Shown: in pieces, positions 44,101 through 56,735 of the stretch
Numbering within the stretch: position 1 is the first letter of the stretch
Layout: each line of letters begins with the position of its first letter
Source: Chara braunii
Lineage: Eukaryota > Streptophyta > Charophyceae > Charales > Characeae
Assembly: GCA_003427395.1 (NCBI GenBank)
Contig: BFEA01000090.1
Location: forward strand, 1,949,581-2,013,580
DNA: 64,000 nucleotides
Direction: 5' to 3'
The notes under the pieces: model-generated
What the model saw: the letters and a program-made list of their open reading frames with translations, nothing else
Database searches by the model: none
Told to the model about the DNA's origin: nothing
Made by a program: the position numbers and the translations under genes

Positions 44101-45585
44101 AGCTGCCAGTTCATATGCAAATATACATAAAGTACTTTCTTTTATACTCAGTTTAGTTTATGTGCGCGGTTTTCAGGCTAAACCATTCACTGTAGGAACA
44201 ATATTTAGCCTTAGACTAGAAACCCTCCCTTAGAATAAAACAAGAATTTAAACCCCTTTCATCAGGCAAACCCTCAGAAATAAGCAGAGCAACCAGACCA
44301 TTCACCATGGAAACAATGCCTGGTCCTTCAGAAACCAGCCAAATAAACATAGCCCTGAGCCATTCACAGTAGAAACAATGCTCGGGCTTTGGTTGACCCG
44401 GTCAAATGCATGAAGTCTACCTTCCTCCCACCTCCCCCCAGTTTATCCCTTTGTCTGCTTTCATCCAAAATAAAGAAGAAACTTAGCCTTCACTCTCACA
44501 CGTTCCTTCCATTCAGTATGATTCGGTCCTAAAGAGAAAACAACGATCATAGGGACAACCTCATGCATACAACAATCATACGACAGGAGGATAAACAAAC
44601 ATGGGTGGTAGTAGGTTGTACAGATGAAAATGGTTTACCTGACGATTCCCTGCCTCCAGAACTCCTCCTGAGTTTCGGCAGGGCTCTCGCAATCGGTGGG
44701 TGGACTCCCCACAGAGTCTTGACGCGGACCTACGGGTTGGAATCCCGCTTGTCTCCTTCCTCTCAAAACAGGACCAGACTTAGAGTAAGAAGGGCAGACG
44801 GAGAAGTATTGAGTCTCTCAGATCCAGGAGGGGTGCTCTCAAGCTCACTGGAGAGGGCCTTGTAATCTTTTAGCTCCTGAGGGCCCCGCAATGGCAGCCA
44901 ATATAATAGCTCAGTCAACTCTTGAAGCCAAACCGCTAAACCAAACTCCCCTGACAGACTCCCGAATCGCAGGAATAACCCCTTTGTTACTACTTCCTCT
45001 ATGCTGCAGCAACCTCTCTCCCGGTCCGGTCACTCCTTACCTCACACCTTCGTCCCCTGTAGCGCGGCTGCAATCACACGGTTCTAAGCAACCGTCGTAC
45101 TCACGGTATCGTCAGCAGCGACAACGACGATCAGGCTCTGCGATCAGGCTCTACGACGACAGCCTCTGCCCACAGGCTCGCACACGGCTGGGGGCTACAA
45201 TATCACCCTCCCTGCGGTTAACAACATTCTCTGCACAGCTAACAAGGGCGGCAGCAGGTTGTGCGCAGTAGTGTGCAACAGCCATCACGCAGTGAAAAGC
45301 AACATCGTGCGGCACTTAGTAGTGGCCTACGGCGATAGCCTCTACACATTCAATTAGTAGCCGCGACCTCTTCTCGCTCGGTCAACGGACACAGCAGTCC
45401 GCACCAGCCACAGTACCCAACAGTCTCCCCTATAAACAACACAAACGTCCCCAGCCGAGTGGCCCCTATCTCGATATGCCCGGCTCAATGGGTAGCAGCC
45501 TCTCCAGGCGAGTGGCCCCTATCTCGATATGCCCGGCTCGATGGGTGGCAGCCTCTAGATCTCGCCTCTTCCTCTGCCTAAGTAA
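41172..45585 (-). repeat. 3' LTR (family A, copy A3)
   Basis: Plus strand begins TGTCAAGCGCATCGGTCCG. It ends near CCTCTGCCTAAGTAA, where the partner has AAGTCA, so the terminal CA is mutated here. It contains H1 (42925-43470), H2 (43761-44390) and the donor site at 44638. In stretches compared by eye it agrees with the right LTR at roughly nine bases in ten or better. Open frames at 44563-45271 are LTR sequence. Confidence 0.85.
43761..44390 (-). repeat. Hairpin array H2 in A3
   Basis: Seven units with plus-strand loop near CATTCACAGTAGAAACAATG. Good stems: AGTTGG/CCAACT (43764/43793), AGGCTAAA/TTTAGCCT near 44175, and a GCCCTGAGC/GCTCGGGC stem near 44343. Some units have decayed stems, for example GCTAGGC facing GCCCAGC with one mismatch. 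Confidence 0.8.
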
Positions 45586-45608
45586 GTGACCTCTCCCTCT
45601 CTGTTTCC

Positions 45609-45674
<66 letters not shown>
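45586..45674 (-). other. Purine tract beside the 3' LTR (candidate PPT) and (CT)n
   Basis: Minus strand is (GA)n followed by AAAGAGAGAGGGAAACAGAG and GGGAGAGG, ending a few bases from the LTR start. This is where a polypurine tract is expected. However, the right LTR is also bordered on its outer side by GA repeats (58166-58193). The tract may therefore be partly a microsatellite at both insertion edges. Confidence 0.5.
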
Positions 45675-45676
<2 letters not shown>

Positions 45677-47511
45677 ACTGCAATCGCTGCGCCCGCCCGT
45701 TTAACTCGAAGTCGGGTCCTTCCTTATCACCCCCGTCGACAGGACACGCAAAACTGAATGAATCTATCCGTGGCATGCGGACAGGTTCATTCCACACTAA
45801 ACCGAGCTACTCTCCCGGGCGCAGCCCCTACAAATCATAGCACTTGAACCATCCCACGATTTTCAGATTCGATCCCATCAACCGCTCCGCAGCACTCAAA
45901 ATCCCCCGAAACACATTCTAATTCGCTCGATTCTATTAAGAATCGAGCGATATCTCGATTTTCACTCTCGTCATCTCCAACATATCTCAACTGCTCTGAG
46001 CAACGATTCTCTCTACTAATCTCTGATCCACTAATCTTCTACTCAAACTTACTGCAAATCTGAAATTGCCCTACTAACAATTTATACCCACCACTTTTAG
46101 CTCACTCGGTCCTACAGGGAGTCGAGTGGATTAAAACAAGCCTTGCTCTGCCATAGCCGACGGTCCGTAAGGTCCACGCTGTCTCCTTCGGCTACTAACA
46201 TCTTTTTTACTGACTTCTACCCTCATCCGATGACAGATTCGGATTCGCCATGCCTAAAAACCCCTGTCTAGCCTCCTCTCCTGCTTGTATTCATCAACTA
46301 ACGAGCGAAGTCGAACGTTTTTCCCACCACCTCGATTCTCGGGCGCACCTGGCGCGAATCCGCGCCGGGTTCATTCTCCCATTTTCTCCCTTCTTACACT
46401 CTCCGCGCACCCGTTTCTCTTACTAACCCTCATCCTACTAACTTTTATCTAAAACTAACTCCGTGATCCTTCTCGCAGCCACTAAAAACCCCAGTCTACG
46501 TTTTCTTCCCACTCGATTTCACCAAGAATCGAGTGGGATGTCGATTCTCTAGTCCCCGTCACTCCTTCTCCCGCCATATCCCGGCGCACCCACCTTCTCA
46601 CTAACTGCCTATCTTACTAACCCAACCACCAAGCTAACCTCACCCATCGCTTCGCCATGGCCGAGAACCCCCGGAGCCGTCTCCCTCTCGCCCAGACCAA
46701 GGAGGAACCGCGGACGCTCCTTCTCCTCTCCTGCGCCTCAGCCCGCTACTCCGCCATCCCCCGCTCTCAACTGTGCACGCACCTGGCGTGGTTAGCTGGC
46801 CAGGTTCATCCGCCTCAAGCAGCGTTTGCACTTCGCTGCTCTCGGTAGCACCCCTCCGATACCCTGCACACCAAGACACTTCGCCTTCTGCATGCACCTA
46901 CCACGACTCCCTATCCCCGCTCTTCCGCCACCATCGCCCATGCACCCGGCGCTGACCCTCGTCCGCGTTCGTGCATCCCTCTCAACGCCCGGGCCCATTC
47001 GTCACTTTGCCCGCCACTTCTACTACGCAGCGCTGGCCGCTTGCTCCACCTGCTGGCCAAGATTCTGCCCGTCGTTCGTCATCCGGCCTAATGCCCGTTA
47101 CCACGGCCGTCGGACAACTTCAGGTCTAAAGGGCTTCCTGGGAGTCGACCACCAGGTAAGTCCAGCCCTCACTCCCTCACCCTGTGCTATTGCCCGTTCT
47201 CCCCGCGGTGTGCCGCCCCGCTGTCTGCCTCGTCTACTTCGACCTCGACTATACCCGACCCGCCAGCGCCCCAGAGCGGCCCGCCCATCAGACCCCTTCG
47301 TTTTCGCATGAACCTGGCGAGGCCCACGCTCAGGTTCGGCCCTTCGGCTCTATGCCCCAGTCCCACAAAGGGAAACTTCGAAGGGGCCAGCTACTAGACG
47401 GCTCGATTAGTCTCTCGCCTCTCTACCCCAGTCCGCCCTCTCGGGTCCCCAACGGGCAACCCGCACATACGCCATCCTGCAGTTGGGGGCGCGGGCCTAC
47501 TGCGGGCCCAC
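45675..47511. other. GC-rich non-coding region with perfect hairpins
   Basis: Hairpins: TCGCTCGATTC/GAATCGAGCGA (45923-45950, 11 bp), CACTCG/CGAGTG (46103-46128) and CCCACTCGATT/AATCGAGTGGG (46508-46537, 11 bp). ACCTGGC/GCCAGGT occurs near 46779-46806. Plus-strand frames such as 46657-46848 and 46826-47311 are open mainly because of GC content, and none shows a domain. A donor-like ACCAG|GTAAGT is at 47154. Confidence 0.5.
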
Positions 47512-48065
47512 AACACGGTTCCATACGGTCCGCAACCTGCCGTAGTACCGCCGTGGGCCTTGCCGTAGCGCCCCGGGCATAGTCCGCCAGCTCGCGGGTC
47601 CCAACGACCCGCTTACTCTCAACTTCTCACAGCAAACCGCGGAGGGCGGCTAGTACACCCGCCAAAGGTCGCGCCGCTGATATTCCTCCCTCGCCATGGG
47701 CCAAAATACCCACCATCCCTCCAAAGCACCGTACGCTTAAAGTCCTCGACTGCCGTGACGACCATGGAGTCCTGCGTCACGTCCGGGCTACACAAAATGT
47801 CGGAGCTTACAGGAATTTAGTACAACAATTATTTGATATAAAATACAAACAGACGTCGTGCGTCCCGCTGGCCCGTGGCGCCGCGCACGCCTAGACAGCG
47901 CACAGCCGCGCCTCGCTGTCAATACCCCCCACGCCGCCACTCACGCCTCTCACCCTAACAAAAACCCCTGCTTCCACTCGCGCGCACGCCGTCAGGCGGG
48001 TGACACCGCACTTGCGTGACTTGCAAAAACATGCCAAATACCCTTGTAAGGGTATTTGGTACGAC
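47512..48065. repeat. Repeat G, copy G1, with terminal palindrome
   Basis: Matches 59429-59982 in the same orientation over ~550 bp (for example CGTAGCGCCCCGGGCATAGT, ACAACAATTATTTGATATAA). It ends in CCAAATACCCTT-GT-AAGGGTATTTGG (48034-48059), a perfect 12-bp stem with a 2-nt centre. After the palindrome the copies diverge within a few bases. Confidence 0.85.
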
Positions 48066-50250
48066 AGTCTTCCGGGACCTTATTAAACGACATCCCCGTC
48101 GCACCAAACATTTTTTTTCAACTATAGTTTCTAGATGACGTACATAATACTCCCTCGAGTTCTCAACTTCAACTGAAACGGTCCTCTAGTTATATCCACC
48201 CTAGACCTCGTTTCCTTAAGATAATTCGTGCAGAAGTCAAGGGCCGAAAATACCATTCGATTCGCGATCAAAAATAGAAATTTATAATAGCCGAATATTC
48301 GGCTTAGGCACAGAAACGCTTCAACCTCTAATTCAACGAAGTGGATAAACCCACTTTCCACCCACTATAATCACGAACATGAAGTCGTCCAATGCCAAAC
48401 TTAGGATTACAGCACTTCCGGTCTTTTTGAGCGATATTTTATCGCGCCGGACACACTGACCACCCCACCACTGACTAAGGTTCTGACTCAGCGTCGGGTC
48501 AAATTTAAGGACCTCATCTTCAGGTAGGCTCTTTTCTTTTCACCCATCAATTACTCAAACTCAGCCGATCTACACACTCTTTTTACAAGCTCTCCCTCAA
48601 AAGAACACTCCATTGTGGGATTTACTTAGACACCTCTATCTTTGAGTTAATCTAGAAGATTAAGGTGTTTGACCCCATCACACATACCACAAGTGTACCT
48701 TATGGGCAGAGCCCCGTTAAGCCCAGTCTCACAAGGCACTATTACCATTCAAAAGCCACTCATTTTGCTAACTCATCAAAGGTATGGGTGATGATATTCA
48801 CTTAGTCTTTCAAAATAAAGAAAGTCACCCCATTTCCCCATAAATCCTACCTTTATGAGTGAGATCCTTCACTTTTGTCACATATTCTATCAATCAAACC
48901 CATAGGTTTCGCTTAGTGAGCAATTCTCACAATCTTCCTCCAACTAAAACTTCAATGCCACTTCCAATCAAGACTATAGCCGATTGGAGGACCCCATAAC
49001 CAGGTCGATCCTTCCTGCCGTAGATGACGCTCCCACCGACTATCGGTCAAAACTTTTAGCTCTTCTCAAGGAGTCTTAATCATGGAAGTCCCCGTCACAG
49101 ACTAGACCGTTTGTGGCCCATAATAAGTTGAGTAAGGGACTCACAACCAGCCTTACGAGTTTTTACGTGATTACGCAAGCGGGGATGCCGAATTGAACGG
49201 TTCTTTCCTTACCCCCTGCCACACACAGAACCACCCGGGACTCACAGCCACTGGTCGGGTAAGGGTTTTCTTACATGACAGGGTTTCCCTGCCGCAGATG
49301 GCACACTTACTGGCAGCTGAGGCCCATAGAGTGAAACTGCCGATTTGGCCGAGGATAATACTCTGACTCCATAAAAATTCTTCATAAGCCACCCCCTTCC
49401 TCTCGAGGGTGAGCCTTCCATAATAATTTTTAAGACTCCTCCCACTCTGAAGGAGAATCACCCATAAAAATCTCTCAGTCATCCTCCCACTCATGGATGA
49501 ATTTGTTTACAAAACCTTAAAAACATTCTTCACTTGAAAATCCTCCTCAAACTTTATCAGGCCGCCCTTGGGCATAACCTCTCTCTTAATGTGATTTTCT
49601 GGACTCTTTGAGCCTTCCAGAAATATCCCACAAATAATCACGCTTTCTTCACTTCACCATTAATTAAAGTAATACACTAAAAAAACTCACAAGGCCACTT
49701 TGGTGAGAATGCCAATGACAACCGAAACACGCTCGATCCTGCAGCTCGAGGGGACCAAAACCCATATCCAAGATGGTTCTCAGAAGAAAGTCAGATTATC
49801 NCATGTCTCACACCCTTACAAATTCCAAGTCATCACAAATTCATATCTCGATCAAACCAGAGACCTTGTATAGTGTATCACACAGGTCATATACGCAAAA
49901 TAATATCAAATGTTCTCGCACAATTGGGTATGCGCTTATCGTACAGACGACAATTTCTTAAAAAATCTCCACTCGTATTTGACAAAGCTGAAGCCGGCTT
50001 AAAGAGAGGATAATCAGATCCAAAATATACGCACAACCCCCAAGGTAAAAACGCACCCTCGATATCAGAATTGTATACAAGGGAGGACCTATGTCTCATG
50101 AAACTCATAGGCTCGGAAACAGAGGCAACATAAGCAAATAATCGCTCCTTAGTTCCATCAATTGAACCTACCGCGCTGTCACGACCTTTCGAGTGTCTAT
50201 CTATTAGTCACTTAAGATCGTTGACGCCATTCTCATCTAGGCAGACAACT
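48066..50250 (-). other. Region where pol would be expected; none recognised
   Basis: Minus-strand frames exist (49494-49171, 107 codons with a CAIC...C cluster; 48361-48131, 76 codons; 50108-49887, 73 codons). None shows protease, RT, RNase H or integrase motifs. One unknown base is at 49801. Confidence 0.4.
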
Positions 50251-51340
50251 TCACCCCTCAATTCCTTTCTTTGCCATCTTACATCTGCGAGGGGCATGAC
50301 TCACCTTCCCACAACAAGCACATACTATCCTCGCCCACCGTTCTCGGCCCCTTCTATTCCTTCGTCCAACTCGACTTACAACTGACGATGTTCCCTTGTC
50401 ATTACACTCCTTATTAAGATCAAACGCAGTGTGCGGCAGGGTTATATCAGCTCCTCCCTGAACTCTTTGCTCTTCTATTCCCTCCTCGCTTGGAGCGTCA
50501 AGCGTTCTCTCACAGGTATGGATCGCGACAACTCTTACTTAAGTCGGTATCTCTTTTATCTCACCTCCCGACTCATTCTTCTTCTCTCTGCTCCACCTGC
50601 GATTTTGCCTGACGATCTCAGCGTCCTTCTAAGATCCATCTCCTTTATCCTCAGAGGTGCCTACTGCTGGATCATTTGACCCCTTTTCTAGCTCACTCTT
50701 CTCATTATCCAACACCTTCTTTCTTTTCCTTGCTTCCCGCATGGTATGACAGAGGTACTGGTCGAAATCCTCTTGCTCAAGGTGCTCGCGGATCTTATCC
50801 CATACTAGTCTCCCCTCTGTTACACGAATAAAATCTCGTTGTTCTGCATTCGTGAAGTTCATGAGGAAGACAACGCATTTGTCATGTTTTGATAGTGCAT
50901 AGACCTTACACGATGCGCGCTCGTACTCTGCTAGGAATGCCCTACTGACACATAACTATACCGGTCTATCTTCTCGAGATCATCCGTGGTCAACTGTTCC
51001 TCGCCTAGCTGGTATTTATTCCACATGTCATCATAAAACTTCCTCCATGATGACCCCGCTCTTCTAACCAGCCCACTGACTTCCCCCTGCAGACTTACAT
51101 GGATATACTTTACAACCTCCTTCAGCATCTGCTCCTCATTCCATTTGCAATGAGCTGCTATCTGCCCAAACTTTTCGAGGAAGTCAGAGACATGATAACC
51201 CTTAAAGAAGTCGATCTCAACCTTGGGCAGACTGTCTCGCTCTCAATCTCGCATACCGAGTAGAGAGGCAAGTTCCTCGACCCCAATCCTTCCCTGAGGC
51301 TCCTCCACCACGAGCTCCCTCGACCCGATCACCTATTGAA
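50251..51340 (-). pseudogene. gag: Retrotransposon Gag with CCHC zinc knuckle, broken
   Basis: Read on the minus strand. From about 51240 the capsid-like part runs SLPKVEIDFFKGYHVSDFLE, KFGQIAAHCKWNEEQMLKEV, and on to GSSWRKFYDDMWNKYQLGEE. After a frameshift near 50945 it continues RAFLAEYERASCKVYALSK, then LMNFTNAEQRDFIRVTEG and FDQYLCHTMREARKRKK. After further loss of phase there is a perfect zinc knuckle CACCGKVSHAPRRC (CX2CX4HX4C, 50322-50281) and a stop at 50251. An in-frame UGA lies at 51243-51245, and the frame upstream of it opens after CAATAG at ~51340, which may be a 3' splice site. Gag packages element RNA. The layout fits Ty3-type elements. With a stop and at least two phase breaks it cannot encode one intact protein. 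Confidence 0.85.
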
Positions 51341-53483
51341 CAACAACGAGCGGCGTTAGGGTCGAGCCTCGAAGGAAGTTACGCAACTAAATCTAATACA
51401 AAATATATCCCACTAAATTCATTCTGTTCTCATCATGAAGGCACCTATAAGAATCTATTCAGAATAACAGCGTTACCGAAGAGAGTCTTTAAATAAGTAT
51501 CCACTTAAAACAAAACATAAATATTCACTAATAGGTCCTTTCAATCCTAACTCAGGCATTAACCACTTATAATTTCTATTATCAAGGCGGGACACAATAT
51601 ACATATGTCATATAGGTGACTACTCCAAACACGAATACAAAATGCAGTACAACCCATGATAAATAACATATACTGATAACAATAATTTTTACGTTATAAA
51701 CACAAATTATTCGTAAGGGTTGTAACTCAAGGGCACAATATGCTCTATAAATAGCCATATGAACGCAACTCAACTGCCAGTCATATTAATAAGATAAACC
51801 TCAACCACGTACTCCATATTCTATAAGGCAAAAATAAGACTAGCAATGAGTGAATAACATGATACAATTATTACCCCTTCAATTCTTAAGCGAAGCATAT
51901 ATTAAAGAGGGACGGTGTAATCCTCATAAGATAACATCCTGACTCCTGAGCCCCGCTCTAAAGATCAAGCCTCACCGCATCCCTCTCTGATTCCAGCGAT
52001 GACACCTCACCAATCCTGTCGTGGCCAGATGGACAACCCCATTCACACTTATCAAGGCAACAATGAGCGAACTCGCACCGTTACAAATATGGTGCCCCTA
52101 CTTAGCGAGAGACGAGTCTAGGTCGCTACCCCAGATCTGCTCTCACTAAGTAGTAGCTGTTTCACTTGGCCATCACAGTTTCGGTAAGGTAACAAACCCT
52201 TTCCTCTCTTCTCAATAGATAATGTATCTACTCTCCTATCATAGGAAAGTCAACAACACCTCACTATTGAACCAGGAATGTAATTTCGTTGTGGGTCTCA
52301 CTATCATTCATGAGACTGATAACTGCTGCCTTAAGCTTCAACAAGGGAGTAACAATTCAAGAATGCACTTCCACTGAGGACAAATTATACGCACCGACTA
52401 ACCCCTTTTCGGAAGAACCACCTTCCACAGAAGCAAGTCACCCCATTCACCTCTGGTCCCATGCCAGACGTGGGTTTCATGCAGAATCTATGTCCTCGTG
52501 GAAGGTAATCCATACATACGCCATCAATCTAACATCAAACAAAACATAATGACAACACATATACAGAGACAACCAACCAAACAATCACAAATGCCATATA
52601 TACATATATCACAAATAATTAACACATAGGTCTCTCTTCGGACTAACCAAACCGCTATCCTAATGGCCATTACTTCTCGAGATTTATCGATAGTTAGCCA
52701 GACAATTCGCAAGCAACTCAAATCATCACCAGCCCACACTACCGAAGAGTCTAAGCATCGTACTGGCCACAGTGCCTATCATATCACATATCCGCTTGGG
52801 CTCAAGGAAACATTTTTACAATTAGACTCTTCACTTCGCACTTTATCAGTCATCCCCTCGACCATGCCGCCTTCGTATCAACAACTTTCTAACATAGGGG
52901 TCATATGAACAGGGGAGATGCTCCATCTTAACTTGACTATCCCCAAGGCAAGCTTACCACAACAATCACATAATAAGTCGACTAGCCTTGGATTCCAATC
53001 ATAGGTATACTTAGCAATGTATGTGCCACCTTACTCATTCCTAGCCGAATCGAGCCTTCAAAGCAGTATCCAGACTCCTCAATCATTAAAGTCAAAAAGT
53101 CTTTCAACTCCATTTAATTGCCCACTAGGCAGTGCTCACATCGCATAGTCATTGTGCTCATCGATCTCAAACAACCCTTATTGCGTCACTCAAACCCCAC
53201 TCGCAGAATTAACCCTCACTTCGTACGTTATCCCATACCATATACGATCAACCACTCCTCCTAACCCAGTCAATAGAGCAGAAGCGGTCATTGTCAGCGG
53301 ATTATCAACCTGCTTCGAATCAAGGCTCGATTTCTAGGGACCTCTCAGGCTTTACGGTACTTCCAACGATAGTCAAAATATTAGCCAATCGCTCAAAAAA
53401 GTCTATAAAAACTTCTCATTTGCCTATTTCTCACTTTCATACCCGGATGTCGTTCCACCAGGGACAACGGTAGGCAACCATTA
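51341..53483 (-). other. Leader region between PBS and gag
   Basis: No coding similarity. If the donor at 56977 and the CAATAG at ~51340 are used, this would be the 3' part of a ~5.6-kb leader intron. This is an inference. Confidence 0.4.
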
Positions 53484-53501
53484 TCCCCGGCAACGGCGTC
53501 A
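53484..53501 (-). other. Primer-binding site
   Basis: Minus strand TGACGCCGTTGCCGGGGA, 2 nt from the LTR end. It differs by one base from TGGCGCCGTTGCCGGGGA, a PBS form familiar from plant Ty3-type elements. It marks the right repeat as the 5' LTR. Confidence 0.85.
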
Positions 53502-56104
53502 CCTGTCAAGCGCATCGGTCCGGCACCGCACCAGGGCGGAGCGGGACACTCCCGGCCTCGTCACGCAGGAGTTGGTCTAAATCCTTCGTCGCAGATGATA
53601 CATGTGAAGCTTCCTTAAGCCGCCCCGACCGAGTGCGCCAGCCATACCTCTCGCGAGCCCCTATGACAGGATAGGGCCTATGCGAGGCACGACTTACCTA
53701 CACCTTACGGGAGCTGTCACCTCCCTTCGATGGGTGTATCCCCGCCGAGCTACCAGTCCACAGTACGAAAGCTAATCAGTTGCAATCGCAGAGGTGGACC
53801 AGCCAAGGGCGTTTCTCGTACGCTGTAGCATAGGGGGACTCGCGGTAGTCAACCTCTATCGGACCCGCACGCGAACCGGCATCTTGGGGGGCTGAGGTCC
53901 CAAGCGCAGTTCGTCGTCGGTCGACTAGGACGCATCCCACGTACCACGCGCACATCACTTTATGAACACGAAAATAAAACACACACACACACACACACAT
54001 ACGAAACGACACAATACAAACAACGCGACAACGCTCCTAGCCCCTCGGTAGCCAACCCATAACTTTCCAATGCGGAATTCGGATAGGTGTTGCGCGCGAA
54101 ACTTAATATAAAACCGCGCGAATGCAGGGCTAACTCATATCAACTCGCAATGCAGGCGTACGCAAGCAGTCACAATGATGGCGTACTATATAGTGCCCAT
54201 AATCGTGCGGTCCTCGTTAATCTCGAGGGTTGCCTTCGACACTCAAGTGTCGGCTGACACGCGCCATGAGGGTTAATATCTCGACGCGGGACAACCGCCA
54301 TGCGAGGTTGAAGACTACACACCCTCTTCTGCACTCTGTGCACAGTGGGTGGTACACAAGTCCATACCTGTGGTGGCAGTCGTTTCCTGCGGCCTTGGGG
54401 ATAAGTTTCACTCCAGGCCTGGACAAAAGTCAAGGGGTTTGACTTTGACGGCTGTCACGGACTACAGCGTCCAACTATAAAAATTAATAAGCAAAATCAT
54501 CAAATAATTTGAAATAAATAAATAAACATCCCACCACATATATATCAAATCAGATATCGAGATAACAACAAAAGAAAAGGGAGCGTAGACCCATCAGTTT
54601 TGCAGATCGTGCGACACATGGTTGTCATTCTCACTGCCTCCAAAGTATGGCTCATGTACCAAGCGCCCAAATACTAACCTGCATAAAACACAGGCACACA
54701 CAATAGTCACATTGCCATACACCAATGTGGTCAACTTTACTGTTCCCTGCAACTCACGCCACGCCTCAAACACTCAAGCCCCAGTTATAGTCAAAATCTC
54801 CATAATTCTCACAAGTTCTTTATAATGGCCATTTAAACGAAGTTTGGTTAAAACCCTCAAAGAAACATATCAAATCACAGGGCTAAGGCAATCAAGTTGA
54901 GGTACAGGTGTAAGCAAAAATGTGTCGTGAGCCGACAAGTCGGCGATCAACCAACCGACCTGTTATTAGTGATAACAGAAGATGATCATCGTGTTATCAA
55001 GCTGGAACTAGTCCAAATCCTAAGTCAAACGATCAAAAGGACCTGTAACACAAGACAGGTCAATACCCCAGGCTAAGATCATAAGCCCCTGGAGAATAAT
55101 CTCCATATCACACTTCCCCTCAAAATCTCGCCTGATAACTTAAGTGTAAGGCTACCGTTAAGCCAGCGCCCAAAGAAAGGTAGACTATGACATAATCTCC
55201 CCTATTCAGGGTGGATTGCCAGAATCGCCACCTGTCAGAATATAATCTATCTCCTCTAAATCAAGAAAATTTCGGCAGCGCTTCCCGTAGTAAAAGTGTC
55301 TTTTCATAATTTATATAAGTCCATATATGAAAGCAGAAATAATCTCTAACTCTGGAGAGTCAAAATTTGTCTAACTCCCTGAATTGGTAGAAATTTTGGC
55401 AGCATTCCCTTTAGAAAGGGAGACTCCCCAGATTTATACTTAGTTAGATATGAACTCGAAAGACAGCTCGAATTCAACTTTCGACAGAATTTAACCAACT
55501 CCTTAATTTTGTAGAAATTTCGGTCGCACTCCGTCTAGAAAAGTGTTATTCCAAAATTTATAGAAGGCTAGGTCCAGAATTTGAAAGTAACTTTGACTTT
55601 CCAAAGTTCAATTTTGTCTAACTCCCTGAATTAGCAAAACTTTGGGCAGCACTCTCTTTAAAAAATGAGACATCCCAAATTTTAACTAAGTCAGATAAGA
55701 GAAAGACAAAGTCGAACTTTCGACAAGTCAAAATCCAACTAACTTCTTGGATTTGTAGAAATTTCAGCAGCGCTTCCCGTAGAGAAAGTAGCTTGCCAAT
55801 ATTTATACAAAGCCAAATGTAAGAAAAAATCTCAGAAAATGCAAGAATTGATCTAAGTAAAAAAAAGGTTACTACAGAAAATGAAGGAATTGACACTAAC
55901 TCCCTATAGTTCTAGCACGTGGCGAGCAACTAAAGCGACTGCCTATAATACTGAAACCCAAACAAACTAGTCATCTCACTCAGTCACATGCAAACCAAAC
56001 CACAAAGGTAAGTACTCTCACCATCCCAAGTTCTTTCTATAAGATAGTTTATGAACCTTCTAAGTTTTTAGATCCTTGTACCCATCTTACATAAGGCATA
56101 GAGT

Positions 56105-56735
56105 TGGACCATTCACCGTAGAAACAATGCCCAACTTGCCTTTAAGATATACACGAACAGGTTGCACAACTACTTCTCTCTTCTTTTGGGCATATGACTT
56201 AGGTCATTCATAGTAGAAACAATGCTTAGCCGCCATGAACTGTTTAATAACCAAAATTTAATAATTTTTCTGACTTTGTCTTCAAAAGAAAGACAAATAG
56301 GGGCAGCGGATTGGACCATTCACAGTAGAAACAATGTTCAACTTGCCCTGGTTACTTCCATTTATACTTTATATTTTTTTCCTTTTTCTTATTAACGATA
56401 TGACTTAGCGCTGGACCATTCACCGTAAAAACAATGTCCAGCTGCCAATTCATATGCAAATATACATAAAGTACTTTCCTTTATAATCAGTTTAGTTTAT
56501 ATGCGCGGTTTTCAGGCTAAACCATTCACAGTAGAAACAATGCTCAGCCTTAGACCAGAAACCCTCCATCAGAATAAAACAAGAATTTAAACCCCTTTCA
56601 TCAGGCAAAACCTCAGAAATAAGCAAAGCAACCAGGTCATTCACCATGGAAATAATGCCTGGTCCTTCAGAAACCGACCAAATAAACATAGCCCTGAGCC
56701 ATTCACAGTAGAAACAATGCTCAGGCTTTGGTTGA
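56105..56735 (-). repeat. Hairpin array H2 in A4
   Basis: Seven units. Stems include AGTTGG/CCAACT, TTGGAC/GTTCAA (one G-U), GCTGGAC/GTCCAGC (56410/56436), ACCAGG/CCTGGT and CCTGAGC/GCTCAGG (56694 on). The GCTGGAC/GTCCAGC stem corresponds to GCTGGGC/GCCCAGC in A1, a change on both sides that keeps pairing. Confidence 0.85.

Noticed and set aside
44563-45271. Apparent 100- and 126-codon proteins repeated near 56902-57793
   Set aside because: They lie within the LTR, their counterpart in A1 is altered, and the second crosses an assembly gap in one copy; likely leader sequence and not a gene.
46640-47582. GC-rich frames on both strands
   Set aside because: Open in several overlapping phases because of base composition; no domain or consistent frame.
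49171-49494. Zinc-finger-like CAIC...C in a 107-codon frame
   Set aside because: Spacing does not fit CCHC or other common knuckles; the true knuckle is at 50281-50322.
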